Shown: positions 10,801-21,223 of the stretch, in pieces | Numbering within the stretch: position 1 is the stretch's first letter | How the letters are laid out: every line of letters begins with the position of its first letter | Source of the DNA: Micrasema longulum | Lineage: Eukaryota; Arthropoda; Insecta; Trichoptera; Brachycentridae | Assembly (NCBI GenBank): GCA_022494885.1 | Contig: JAGVSM010003801.1 | Coordinates: 1 to 64,000, forward strand | DNA length: 64,000 bases | Direction: 5' to 3' | Program-made: the position numbers and the translations under genes | The notes under the pieces: generated by a model | Databases searched by the model: none | What the model was told of the DNA's origin: nothing | The model's input: the letters and a program-made list of their open reading frames with translations, nothing else

Positions 10801-13800
10801 GTAGGCAAATGTCCTGACCACTACACCACCAGGCCGACTTATGTTTGTTATCAGTTAACTCAATTTTATGTGGAAACATATTAATCAATTTGGCAAAATA
10901 ATATTACTCGCACCTTTAACCAAATGTTGTGTTAAAGGGTAGAGATAAATCACCAGTACAATAGAAAGATTTCCAATACGTCGCATATTGCAAAGTATGA
11001 AGTAAAAGAGCACCGAATATATAATTGTCTGACGAACATCAAAGTTGCCAGTACTTCTGCCAGACGCCAGTCGGCCAGTTAGTTTCTCTCTGGATTTTGT
11101 GAAGAGCGGTTCTTGCACCCGCGCTACGAGCACGAATAAGCTTATGTTTTTTTACCAATTAGACTAAAAATATTGTCACTTTTAACTCTAACTTAAATTA
11201 ATTCAGGCCATCCCAATTTTCCAATTTCAGATCTCCGAATTTTCGCATGTGTAGTCACTACACAGCACCGTAACACGAGGATGTTTTTGGCACAGTAAGG
11301 GAAGGGTTAAAAAAAAATTTATTTATTTTTTTGACATCTCCACACATCTTTGACATAAATATTTATGTCTACAGTGTGTTCAAAAAATTGAATCCTGGAC
11401 TGCATGCATGGTAGGCAAACAGAGGCAATCTCCAAATTATCTTTTTTGCCACGAAAGTGCTAAATCTTTAACAAATTTATATGAATTTTATATTTTTACT
11501 ATTATTTACCTATGTCTTCCATGGATTTTCTGACAAGTTTTTTTATAGAAGAATTATTTTCAGGGTATCATCAGTATGAATTCAGATGCCTCTACAATAC
11601 GTCGATGGGGAGTCAATGTCCTATCTACTGGGTCACCAGCCTTCGTCAACCTTCCCGTCAATGACTTTCTGTGGGGATACGACGACCCTTTAGTCAAACT
11701 TACAAGCAACTATCTTCCTAACTGGATAGACTTCAAAAAATTTGGAATTTTGGACAGGGTAGGTAATAGATTAATCTTCTTTCTTTTCGGCTTAGTTTAA
11801 TAGTTTATTAACAAATAAAAAATAATTTTAAAAACTACAGATCTTGCTCATTAGTAACAAGAAAATGTTCAAAAAGGCTATAAAGAAAATAGAAGCTAGG
11901 TAGAAGTAGAATGGATTGTCTCATTCGGCCAAACCAATATTGAATCACGTGCTCAACAAACGTATAGTTTATGTTATGTTTTTGTTATTTTATTATTTAA
12001 ATTATAAATTATATAGGTATACAGAAATTAAATATAAACATTAATACGCAGTGTTTACAAATGTTTTAAAATTTCGTTATTTTTCTCTGTACATTAAGGT
12101 GATTCTAAACAAAAATATGAAATTAATTTTTCATAGTTGGCACTTTTATCATTTTTTATTGATAAATACCATTTTTACGTTTGTTTTCAATGGAAATTTT
12201 ACGAAACTTGTTTTGCGGAAATTGATTATAACATGATCAGCACCCTTGTGGTGATTTTCACAAAAATGGCGCTATATAAATTATCCAAACATTATTTTTA
12301 TTATTAAATACCGTAAAAATATAATTTAGGTTCTTTTTTACAAAATGGTGTACAAAACAAAAAATAAGATTTTTGTTTTGAAGTTTCAAATTTTCGATTA
12401 GAATCACCTTAATAACCCGTATGCAGAGACAAACCTTAAGGTGAGGAAAGTACATTCTATTGTCTTCACCTTCGAGTTATTCTCTGCATTTGAAATTAGA
12501 ATGTACTTTCCTCACCTTAAGTTTTGTCTCTGCATACGGGTATAAGTCTTCTTTATATATTCTCACATGAAAAGGTATGGGTAACAATAATAACAATAAA
12601 TGTTTATGACTACCAACAATTTTTTTTTTAATACTAAAATAAAGTGAGGTCATATTTTTTTTATTTATTGTTTATAATGTGAAAAAAATATTAAAATAAA
12701 TATAATATCATTGGTATATTATTGTCAAGTTAAATGTTGAAGTTTATTGCTCTGATTCTGTAATGTTTTCTGATTGTAGTTGTACGCAGAAAAACAAGAA
12801 CTTATTACAGTTAATCTGAATGAGAGTGCTGGTCATCCTTATACCATTCAATACTGGGATGGATCACCTGGACTAAAGCAATGGAAATTCAAAGACCTAA
12901 ACACAAGGTAGGAATACCCTTAATTCGATTCTTAAACAAATATTTGAGGTACAAATTGATGAGATGTGAGTACTCGTCATCCTTACACCATTTAGTACTG
13001 GAATGGATCACCTGGACTAAAGCAATGGAATTTCAAAGACCAAAATACAGGTACAAATAGAAATGATAATGAGAGTTGAAAAGCAAAGACAAACATTGGA
13101 CAGTCAAAAATACTATACAATGGACTAAATACTACAATGATTTACCTAACCACTTGAAAAATTACACTCGGGACAAATTTTAAATTAACTTATAAAGGCA
13201 CATGATGACTACACTAACCAGACGAGACATAACATGACTTGTCTTTAAAATATTTATTTTGTTACTCTAACGGGTTTTTAAAAAATAATTCATACAAAAA
13301 ACTAGAATTTCGCCAAAGTCTATTCTAATACTTTTTATTGTTTCAGCATTTACTTTGAGGATTAGCATTTTAAATATACGAGACATTAATTTCGTATTTA
13401 AAATAAAACATTTATAAATATAGACCACACACTAGTTTAATATTATAACACAACTAGTTTCAGGTATTATGATTACCCGTCATTCTTATTCTCGAAACTT
13501 CTGATACGAAATCTCCCACAGTGTTCCGATGACTCCTCTTCCACTAATATATGAAAAACAGTGACATCTGTGGAAAAAAATTTAAACTTAGTGCAACGAT
13601 TTCCCTCTACATACAAAAGATGAATAGAAATTATGAATTTTATCAATAGTGAAGCTGGCCGAGATTCGGCTGTACTTATTATTCATTAACATTTATTGCC
13701 ACAGTAAGGGACGAAAATAATCGTACTTTAGATTGATAATATATATGAAAAGTTAACAAAACCGTCTTAGGAACAGTCAAATGTCATAAAAAAAATATGT

Positions 13801-16800
13801 TCAAGCCCGCACTTTTTGCTTTAATTGCGATTTCTTTGAATTTTTATTCGTTTCGAAGTGGTTTTTTTAACATATTTTTTATTTAGTATATAAATTTTGC
13901 ATATTTGAATGTTCTAATATTAATTTATATATAACTTTAATTAAACTTTATATTTATTATCAACATTTTTAAACTATATAGGTTTGCACACTTGGAATTT
14001 TTGGTGGTGGTAACGATAAAGTTTGCAGAGAACAAAACATTTTCAATTTTGGAAAAAACCAGAAGATTTGTTGATGCAAAATCACCTATAACACAATTAC
14101 TGAACCACACATCAACCACCGCAGCAGCAGTTAAACTTCTTCTTGGACCAGTTGGTTTTATTACAATATTTGAGTTTGTCCAAATGTTTGTAGACCACTT
14201 AAACCAGCTAATGACAGGTCATAAGCCCTGTAAATGCTTAGACTTCTGTATTCCCTTTTTTAAGGTATTCTCCATCCCTGTTGTAATTTGTTAATCTTAA
14301 AGTCATATTACTTAAATATACAAAAATCATTTACAGTTTACCCTGTAACACGGTTAAAGGTGCCTTCGAAGGTTTGGTCTTACCACCCAACATGGACCCT
14401 AAAATCAAGATAAACCTTTACAAACGTTTGTTCTGCCGCGCGCTAAACATTGAATATAAAAGCAGCAAAATTGAACCCAACGGGATGGAATCCAGAACTT
14501 ATGCGATCCCTGAAAATGAGTTATCTTGTTCCAACCCAAATAACACCTGTTTCTGCCCCAAAAATGGACCCTGTTTACCTGATAATTTCATCGATGTTGC
14601 TCCATGCTACTATGGTGAGTATTCTGTCAATTTTTTTTATTTGAGAATTGCAGTATTTCTGACCTTGCTTATGATGTACTCGTACAAGCTTATATTTTAC
14701 AAGTGGATTAAGTTTCTTTGCTATCAATTAGATGTTTACATAATTTATCTTTAAAAAAATTCTTCACAAAAATTACACTTTTCCCTCTTTCCAATTATAC
14801 CAAGAAGCTAAACTTTTGGAAAAAAACAAATATATTATTTTCAATGATTGAAATGTATATTTAAGAACCAAAATGTATTTACAACGAATTTAAATAGATA
14901 AAGTCAAAGAAGGAATCGTGTGTTAGAAATACCACATTGTAAAACGAGGCTAGCACAGAGACATGACTTATGAGACATTTTTTACTAAAAATATTTTTTT
15001 AAACCCAAACTTTCAAAATTTTACTTCTTTTAAAAAACACGCACTATCCTGGATTCAAACTAAAGATATAAACCCTTTTTTCCATTATATATTTTGTTGC
15101 CTTTTAATATAAATGAAATTTTTCACGTTTTTTAATATTTTTTATTTCCTTTTTCAATTACTATAAAATAAAAAAAGTACCTTATTATATTTTACAGAAG
15201 ATTTTCTTTTTTTCTTATTTTACACAAAAATATTATATCGGTCTAATTATTATAGGAGCAAAAATTCATAAAAAATTATTGTATACCCACGAACAGGCCA
15301 TGCCTATGTGGGATTTTTTCGTTTACTATTTTTACTGTAAATATGTTTTTTTATTTATATATTTCATTGCTATGTAATTGTCCTTTATTTTTTTATACTC
15401 TGTTACCTATTATAGGTGTTGTAAAAAAAAACTGAAAAATTCAAATGAAAAAAATTTAAACATTTAAAAAATAAATAAGTTGGGTTCGGTTTTTTTATTC
15501 CGATTTAAAAATTATCACCAAAATAAAAACACAGTAGAAAAGATTATACGTTTTACGAAAGGAAATATTCTGTTCTACGAGATGTATTTGTTATTAAGTT
15601 AGATATAATATTTAATTTAATTAAAAGCCTTCAAAATTAAATGTCAAGTTGACAAAACTAAGCACTTTCGACCCCTCCTTTTGTTCACGTTCAATCGAGA
15701 AAATATTGACTAATTTGTTGTTAAATAATGAAGACGAATACACTACTGACTAATTTGTTGCATTTTTTTTTGTTGCGTCCCCGTCATTTGGAACAAAACC
15801 GACACAACTTATATTAGTTAATACTCATTCATTATTTTATTTTATTATTTTACAACAAATTAGTCAATAATGTACTCTCCTTTATTATTTTATAACAAAT
15901 TAGTCAATATTTAATAGCATCTTCACATTAAACTAGGCAAATATCACGAGTGTGAAAGTCTTTGAAAAATTATTCCTGGGGATCAGTTTAGCGTAGAACT
16001 GTCAAACGTTTGGTTTTGTAAAATAACTACTCATTTACAAACCTTAATACTATTATTATGATAGCAAATTTAAAAAAAACATTTTTCTTTATAGTTTGAT
16101 ACGGATTTTTCAAAAAAAAATATTCATATATCGTATTGGAAAAATAACAACGTTTTATATTGCTTTTCCGTGGCAGTACAAATTTATACCACATTTATTT
16201 AATGAATAAAAGTTTTAAAAAAAAACAAGAAAAATATGTAATCGTTTTCAAGCTATAAATAACTTAATTCGAAAAGAAAAAGTTCAAAAACTCTACTAAA
16301 TCTATGTTCGGGGAAAAAATTCATAATATATATATACTTAAATTACATAAATTCCTCAGGGCTACTATTTCTAAACATTACCAATTATTATTATTATTAT
16401 TTTATCTATTATTACTAAAAAATTACAAGGGTTCATGAGAGGAATGTCACCCTTATGATGTTTTCCGCTCTTTTACTTCACAAAAGTCAACAGATGGAAG
16501 AGTTGAAGAATTGTGGATTTTTAAAGATAGGCAGAGTGGTAAATGTTGCACTTTGTGTAAGGGGGCCACTTAAACCAGCCACTGACAGGTCATAGTAAAT
16601 GCCTGGACTTTCATACTCCCTTCTCAAAAGGTTTTCCCCCTCTGTTGCAACAAATTTAGAATTACAAGAGTAATTACTAAAATTAAAATGGGCTCCTGAC
16701 AAATCGATCGAAATCATTCATCGTCGAAATAATATGCACATTAAATAATTTTGATGTTTTTTGTTGATATTTCTTGACGAAACTCCATGATTTTGATAAA

Positions 16801-18999
16801 ATTATAAATAAAATTATCAATGAAACTTCTTGATTTAGTTTTACTTTTTTATTATTTCGACCAATGAGCGCTTTCGCCTAAGTAGACATCTTCAAGTCTG
16901 GTGAATTGTTTACAACGTTTACAGTTTTATACTATTCTTAACATATTTTGGAGATAAGAAGATTAAATAAGTATTTTAACAGAGGACAGAAAACATAAAT
17001 ATTTACAACTAGTTTGCTAAACAGTTCATTTTTGGGAGTTTTTGACCGAAATTGGGATTAAGCATTTATTATTTAAGGAGTGGGAGAAAAACATATGGCG
17101 AAATACAATAGAGTCGGAAACACACATTTTAACAGGGGCACAGAACTTGATTTTTTGACTGGGAAGTTTACATGCCTATAGATGAATGACGAACACAAAT
17201 TCACCAGTCTTTAAGATGCCACTTTGACGAAAGCGCTCGTTGGTCAAAAAAATCAATGATAAAATTAAACCAAGATAATTTTATCAAAATCAATTAAATA
17301 ATTTTCTTTTTTTTCAGGACTCCCATTAGCCATTTCTTTTCCACATTTCCTGCACTCAGATCCTCGGTTATTGGAAATGTTTGAGGGGTTGAACCCGAAT
17401 GAAGACATCCATTCAACTTCCTTCACTTATGAACCCGTACGTACGAGTATATGTTTTGTATTGTATTAAATCGTTTTTCTTGACAGGATGAGAAACTGAT
17501 TGTTTATTTTTATTTGACAGAATCTCGGATTGCCATTATATGGAGCCATTAGAACGCAAGTTAATTTAGTTATGAGAAATACAAAGTATAACGCTAAAGG
17601 AAAACGATTCAATGATCTTACTATTCCCATCATTTGGTTGGACTCTGTAAGTTTATTTAAATTTTTATAAAAATAAGAAAAACTTACTTTATAATGTTTG
17701 AAAAGTTAGCAGCTGCAGCCCAAAAATCAGTGATAAGAGTTTTTTTGCTTTTTTTGCATTTTTCTGAATATTATTTGAAAACATAAAGTATATATTTTTG
17801 CTGATTTAATTTTTAAGATCCTCATGACTTTTTAACTTGTTTTAACTATGTATTTATTTTTTTAAATTTTTATTACATCTTTTACTTTATTTTTTAATAT
17901 GCTGTTTTTTTTTTCTTTCTTTAAATATGCTTTTTGCTATACAACATACATTCATTTTTTTATTATGACTTTAAATATGTTTCTTACTATGTATTCTGTT
18001 TTTATGTTTTCACTGCATTTATTACTTTGTTTTAATAATTTATTTTTTTGCTACGTTTTTTTTACTACATTTTTTACTCTGTTTTTACTACATTTTTATT
18101 ATGTTTTTACTACAATTTTACTGTGTTTTTACTACAATTTTACTATGTTTTTACTACAATTTTACTATGTTTTTTACTACATTTTTTACCATGTTTTTAC
18201 TCCATTTTTTACCTTGTTTTTTACTTTGTCCTGTATCTTTATAACTGTTTCTATAAATTGATTACTGTTTTTTATATTTTTTTGACTGTTTTAGAACGGG
18301 GTAAATAGCCCTAGTTAGACAGTCAAAGCAACTTTACATAAATTATAATCTTGTGTATGTAATATAATGATAATAAATAAATAAAATAAATAAATACGTT
18401 TTTTTTCGCTCCTTATATTTTTTTAAGTTAGTAGAAATTATTATTATACAGCTATGGAGTGTTATCATATGTTTTAATGTAAAGGATTTTTACCGACAAG
18501 CCATATTAATTGGCTTGGTGAGTCCTGTAAAAAAATAATTTTAGAATGTTTAAAAAAAATTATAAAAAGGTAATATTGTATGTAAATAATAAATAAAATA
18601 AAATAAATTATAAAAACCATAAAAACTGTAATCAAATTGCAGTTTTGCCAATAATTCCACTAGAGAAACTCAATTTCTTGGTAATGAAAAATAAATTGTT
18701 TATTCGATTGCTTATTTCAGACGATAACGGAATTGCCTCTCTACCTTCAACTCCTCGTTCTGATGGGCTTCAAATACATGCCCGTTATTCTGGTCATCGT
18801 GGGCTGGCTGATGGTAATAGCCGGAGTCATCTGCATCTTCTACAACTCCGTGACCTTCGTCCAGGTAAAGAGACCTGATAATCCCAACTTCAGGAACGAG
18901 GCAAACTCTCACTTCTTAGAAAACGTCCTGTACGACGAGTATCCCGTTAAAAAGACAAAAGTGGAACTCATCGAAGAAGAAACTAAATCGTTTATTTGA
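7712..18999 (+). CDS. CD36-family class B scavenger receptor (SCRB/SNMP superfamily), 5' end missing
   Basis: This is a membrane receptor of the CD36 family; relatives bind lipids, lipoproteins, carotenoids or pheromones at the cell surface. Seven exons join in phase: 7712-7856, 11564-11758, 12780-12907, 14337-14614, 17318-17436, 17521-17646 and 18721-18999, giving 422 residues and a stop. Visible family features are an NGT glycosylation site, the LWGYDDP block, the WIDF..FG.LDR block and six conserved ectodomain cysteines (CNTV, FCRA, TCFC, PCLP, PCYY). ISFPHFLHSDPRLLE, GLNPNE and a C-terminal membrane helix with a short acidic/basic tail follow. Family members run to about 500-550 residues, so roughly 90 N-terminal residues, including the first membrane helix, are absent and probably upstream of the window. 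Which subfamily or ligand is meant cannot be told from this. All introns seen are GT-AG. Confidence 0.95.
8065..8795. repeat. Family D repeat cluster (direct and inverted copies)
   Basis: One copy runs from about 8070 to 8560, a second from about 8575 to 8717, and an inverted fragment from 8720 to 8795. Markers are GAGAAGGGAATATGG, GTCTAGGCATTTACAGG, TGACCTGTCATTGGCTGG and CACTTTACACACTGTG. The same markers recur at about ten other places in the window. No protein is encoded. It is probably a non-autonomous foldback element. Confidence 0.75.
8793..9311. repeat. Palindromic foldback element with TTGGATATAA termini
   Basis: TTGGATATAA at 8793 is mirrored by TTATATCCAA ending at 9311. Inner arms also pair: CTCACCGTAGAGAACTT near 8983 and its complement near 9095. 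It interrupts the end of a family D copy, so it arrived later. GACGTCAC motifs occur in both arms. No transposase is present. Confidence 0.75.
9345..9500 (+). repeat. tRNA-derived SINE, family A, copy 2 (degenerate)
   Basis: The A-box-like CGTGGTGTAGTGGTTGAGA is clear but the B box is eroded. The tail (CCTCCGTGTTCTGTG) matches the copy at 7465. Confidence 0.65.
9501..10669. other. Intron, AT-rich, no feature recognised
   Basis: This is part of the intron between receptor exons a and b. Apart from simple A/T runs I see no coding, RNA or clear repeat structure. Confidence 0.4.
10670..10840 (-). repeat. tRNA-derived SINE, family C, copy 1
   Basis: Read on the minus strand, the head is GTCGGCCTGGTGGTGTAGTGG and the B box is represented by TTCGATTCCC. 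It is followed by a body with TTGACATAATATATTTATT and the end GGACTGGCACTTGAAACG. Related copies lie at 19150, 27835, 29195, 49690 and 59290. Confidence 0.75.
10885..11563. other. Intron stretch with one eroded SINE C-like piece
   Basis: Around 11370-11425 a short stretch (GCATGCATGGTAGGCAAAC) resembles the SINE C head. The remainder, including an 82-codon minus frame at 10885-11133, matches nothing I recognise. Confidence 0.35.
11564..11758 (+). CDS. Receptor exon b (LWGYDDP block)
   Basis: Acceptor TTTTCAG and donor GTAGGT, phase 0 at both ends. It encodes the family's conserved block from the (L)WGY motif to WIDF..FGILDR. The upstream half (GIISMNSDAS...) is the variable segment that follows IPLL in relatives. 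Confidence 0.93.
12093..12413. repeat. TIR element 1 containing a CR1/L2-like LINE tail
   Basis: ATTAAGGTGATTCTAA at 12093-12108 is repeated exactly in inverted form at 12398-12413. Inside, 12238-12295 carries the LINE 3' end seen also at 34280 and 54823 (CACCCTTGTGGTGATTTTCA then AATGGCGCTATATAA and ATCCA). No coding capacity. Confidence 0.7.
12415..12541. repeat. TIR element 2, 127-bp MITE
   Basis: Arms of about 46 bp are nearly perfect complements (ACCCGTATGCAGAGACAAA at the left, its complement at the right) around a short loop. Flanks read ATA on both sides, so the duplication is probably TA or ATA. It directly abuts the previous TIR element. Confidence 0.8.
12780..12907 (+). CDS. Receptor exon c
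   Basis: Acceptor ATTGTAG, donor GTAGGA, phase 0 in and phase 2 out. It encodes LYAEKQELITVNLNES followed by the YTIQYWDGSPGLKQW stretch, which corresponds to the segment before the first conserved cysteine in CD36 relatives. A decayed copy lies 60 bp downstream. Confidence 0.92.
12961..13050 (+). pseudogene. Decayed tandem duplicate of receptor exon c
   Basis: From 12969 the translation parallels the end of exon c almost residue for residue (HPYTI, YW.GSPGLKQW, FKD..T). TAG replaces the Gln codon at 13001-13003, and there are three other substitutions (D to N, K to N, L to Q). The donor GTACAA follows at 13051. The 5' half is eroded and I see no clean acceptor. It is therefore a dead exon duplicate and not part of the normal mRNA. 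Confidence 0.85.
13051..14160. other. Intron, no feature recognised
   Basis: AT-rich. The 100-codon plus frame at 13992-14294 runs into a family D repeat and has no similarity that I recognise. Confidence 0.4.
14165..14295 (-). repeat. Family D repeat fragment
   Basis: Contains TTTGAGTTTGTCCAAATG, CACTTAAACCAGC, GACAGGTCATAAGCCCTG and the TCCATCCCTGTTGTAAT end. It lies only about 40 bp before the acceptor of the next receptor exon. Confidence 0.7.
14337..14614 (+). CDS. Receptor exon d (cysteine-rich ectodomain)
   Basis: Acceptor TTTACAG, donor GTGAGT, phase 2 in and phase 1 out. It carries all six cysteines of the family's disulfide set plus one extra (LSCSN). Conserved stretches include AFEGLVLPPNM, the CRALN helix and FIDVAPC. 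Confidence 0.95.
14615..15700. other. Intron, AT-rich, no feature recognised
   Basis: Long A and T runs only. No coding or RNA structure seen. Confidence 0.4.
15702..15911. repeat. Inverted-repeat element (AATATTGACTAATTTGTTG termini)
   Basis: The left end AATATTGACTAATTTGTTG is mirrored at 15893-15911. A second inner pair (ACTGACTAATTTGTTG and its complement) sits between them. Non-coding, MITE-like. Confidence 0.65.
16455..16665 (-). repeat. Family D repeat fragment
   Basis: Contains the CACAAAAGTCAACAGATGG, GGCAGAGTGGTAAATGTT, CCACTTAAACCAGCCA and GCCTGGACTTTCATA markers of family D in minus orientation. Confidence 0.7.
16788..17292. repeat. 505-bp foldback element ending 25 bp before exon e
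   Basis: TGATTTTGATAAAATTA at 16788 is mirrored at 17276-17292. The arms continue with CCAATGAGCGCTTTCG (left) and its near-complement at about 17225-17245. A related half-copy lies near 20665-20735 (AAAGATGCC...TTGGTCGAACGAAT). No coding capacity. Confidence 0.75.
17318..17436 (+). CDS. Receptor exon e (SFPHF block)
   Basis: Acceptor TTTTTTTTCAG, donor GTACGT, phase 1 in and phase 0 out. It encodes the conserved ISFPHFLHSDPRLLEMFEGL stretch and NPNEDIHSTSF. The splice polypyrimidine tract directly follows a foldback element. Confidence 0.95.
17521..17646 (+). CDS. Receptor exon f
   Basis: Acceptor TTTGACAG, donor GTAAGT, 42 codons, phase 0 both ends. It encodes the GLPLYGAIRTQVNLVM and TIPIIWLDS blocks, close to the membrane in CD36 relatives. 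The preceding intron is only 84 bp. Confidence 0.95.
17647..18720. other. Intron with a T-rich imperfect tandem repeat
   Basis: About 18050-18235 repeats variants of TTTTTACTACAATTTTACTATG with a period near 22. The long frames seen across it (Phe/Tyr/Leu only) are products of low complexity and not genes. Confidence 0.6.
18721..18999 (+). CDS. Receptor exon g (C-terminal membrane helix and tail)
   Basis: Acceptor TTATTTCAG, phase 0. It encodes TELPLYLQLLVLMGFKYM and a hydrophobic helix (MPVILVIVGWLMVIAGVIC). A cytoplasmic tail of about 47 residues rich in Lys and Glu ends in KSFI and TGA. It is noticeably GC-richer than the flanks. A possible poly(A) signal is AATAAA at about 19201. Confidence 0.95.
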   Translation, partial: TITELPLYLQLLVLMGFKYMPVILVIVGWLMVIAGVICIFYNSVTFVQVKRPDNPNFRNEANSHFLENVLYDEYPVKKTKVELIEEETKSFI

Positions 19000-19149
19000 A
19001 GCAAGTTTTACATTTTTACAGTTGTAATTAAAAACAGACAACATTTGTTTATGCCAAACCATAGATTTTTCATCACATCGTACCCAAATCTACATCCGCT
19101 GGTGCATTGGGTACTGAATTGAACCACCAATAGCAGAGTACCTCATCAT

Positions 19150-19305
19150 CTGTTATGTGAAGGTGAGGTGGTCAGTCTACGGCTTCTAGCACCAGTCCAA
19201 ATAAAATAAAAAATCACATTTAAAACCAATAATTCACTTTGATCATGTCAGGAATCGAACTCGGGCAGCGCTGACCTACAACTACACTACAAGGCGGACT
19301 TACTT
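19150..19305 (-). repeat. tRNA-derived SINE, family C, copy 2
   Basis: Minus-strand head GTCCGCCTTGTAGTGTAGTTG, B-box-like GAGTTCGATTCC, and the shared end GGACTGGTGCTAGAAGC. Same orientation as the other family C copies. Confidence 0.7.
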
Positions 19306-20265
19306 TCACTCGATTTCCTTTTTCAGGAGTTTAACCTAAGAGTAACCATCGAGTCATAATCAATATAAATTAATAACAGTGTGTGAATATGGTTTAATTT
19401 ATACTGATCATTGTTTTTCTATGGAATATGGTTTTTGTATTAAAAAAAAAGTATAAATGTAAGTCATGAGATTGCAAAAAAAATAGTAGAGATTTCAACA
19501 CTTTTATTGTTCTGGATTAAGGACTATACATTTATTTGGTTGGTCGCACAACTCGGTATTTTGAATACAATCAGCGTTTTGCACACCCGGTAAATTAGAC
19601 TTGAAATTAAAAAAACAGAATCTCCACTTCTGGAGGGTCTTCACCCTAAAAATTTTAATACCTTATTACATTATCTTAAAATCTTTTTTTTTTCTTTAGC
19701 AATGCCGATGTGACACAGTATAAATTACTTGTACGTAAACACATATGTTTTCCACCAAAATACCCAGTGTACCCTGAAGATGGCTTCTGCAATGGAAGCC
19801 AAAACTTCGGAACGAATCCAATTTCCCGGAATTATCCAAAAATTATATATATTTACATTGAATGCTTTTTTGGTTAGATTTGTCTCAAACATTGTATTAT
19901 GTTATTTGATTTATTAAGGGTTTCAACAATAATTCAGAGAATACTAAATAGTATGAAGGAAAAAACCTAAAATAAAACGAATAAAAGAAATTCACGAGTA
20001 TACAGTATCCTGAATAAATTATATTTTTCAACGAAAATCTCGATCGTCGTTCGTGTAAGTGTTATAAAGTGATTGAATCGTGAAGCTTTAACTTTACTTT
20101 TTTTGCGAATTATAATAAGTAATAATTAATATATTTTTATGTACATTTAAATTATATTTTTTTAAATATGAGTGTGCTATTATTAATAAACGTTTCTTTA
20201 ACTATTTTTTGTAAGACGGACGAAAGTGAATAAAAAATATGCATATTTTTTAATTAAATTCCACC
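19306..20265. other. Intergenic, AT-rich; one ribozyme-like motif
   Basis: No gene recognised. A hammerhead-like motif at 19776 is listed separately. Confidence 0.4.
19776..19815 (+). ncRNA. Hammerhead-ribozyme-like motif, probably decayed (Penelope or similar)
   Basis: It reads CTGAAGA (matching the core CUGANGA), then a 6-bp stem GGCTTC/GAAGCC closed by a 7-nt loop, then AAAAC where the core needs GAAA. The match to the Penelope-associated hammerhead layout is partial, because G12 is changed and the cleavage triplet is not canonical. Any activity is doubtful. Confidence 0.4.
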
Positions 20266-20269
20266 GAAG

Positions 20270-20400
20270 GAGGCAACAGGAAGCCAGTTCGGTCAACAAT
20301 TTACCAGGATATCACTATGGAGAGCTTTTTCCCGGGTGATCATCAATGTTAGGGGGACCTGATATGACACGTGAAAAAGAAGAAGATATGTGTCAAAGTA
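20270..20400 (+). repeat. Dispersed repeat G, partial copy
   Basis: CCACCGAAGGAGGCAACAGG, ACTATGGAGAG, GGGGACCTGA and a GAAGAAGA end all match the larger copy at 30215-30640. Probably the 3' end of a retroelement. Confidence 0.6.
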
Positions 20401-21050
20401 AAATTAGTAGTAAATAAAAAAGGCATCCTTTTTCCATTATATGTTTTTTTCTACTTAATATAATCTTCAAGATGTGTAATTTTATGTGATATAAAAAATA
20501 ATCAAATATTTTTTTCAGCACACTATTTATTTTAAAACTATGTTATTTTTACAAAATAAATTGAGTTTTTTTAACATGTTCTTATTTTTTTTTTATTCGT
20601 TATTGCATTTTAATTATGTAATAACTTATATTTACTTATAAGTTACTTCATCTTCACTTACATCTTCAGACTAGTTTAAAGATGCCTATTAAAGGGTGAA
20701 TGCGCTAATTGGTCGAACGAATAAGTGAATGTGTACGTAGTATTTTTAATTACTAACTTATTTGTAAATATAAGTTATTACATCATTACAATGGAATTCC
20801 ATAAAAAATTGTCAATAAATAATTTGAATAAAAAAATATTTCATTTTCTTTTCGGAATAACATTTTAATACAAAATAAAAAAAGCGCTTTTTATTTTAAG
20901 TAAAATAAAAAATCGTTTCGTTTCTTTTTTGTTTTCTTTCTGAAATATTTCGAAAAGTTTTCCGTTGGGATTAGAGCCTCAATGCGGCGTTAATAACAGA
21001 CTGTAGACCTCAAAGTAATAATGTGTGAACTTATAGAGAAGCCCTATCAC
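20401..21050. other. Intergenic, AT-rich
   Basis: Contains a half-copy of the foldback seen at 16788 (about 20665-20735). Nothing else recognised. Confidence 0.4.
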
Positions 21051-21082
21051 TATATTTCATAGAACGCAAGCGATGTTGGTTT

Positions 21083-21095
21083 GTTGCTTAGCAAC
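21083..21095. promoter_or_regulatory. Palindrome resembling an RFX X-box
   Basis: GTTGCTTAGCAAC is a perfect inverted repeat with a 3-base spacer, 130 bp upstream of the THAP-like exon. It resembles RFX binding sites; function is not shown. Confidence 0.3.
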
Positions 21096-21223
21096 AAATT
21101 GGTGGCCACTTTGTTTTATTTGAGAACATAAACATAACGGTTCGATCGGATGCTTTAGGAGCTGTGCTTGGCTTTGTTTGTAAATAACTTGGATATTTGC
21201 GTTATAATAAATAAAAATTGACT

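Noticed and set aside
17899..18308. Two long Phe/Tyr/Leu-rich frames
   Set aside because: They lie in a T-rich tandem repeat inside a receptor intron; composition alone explains them.
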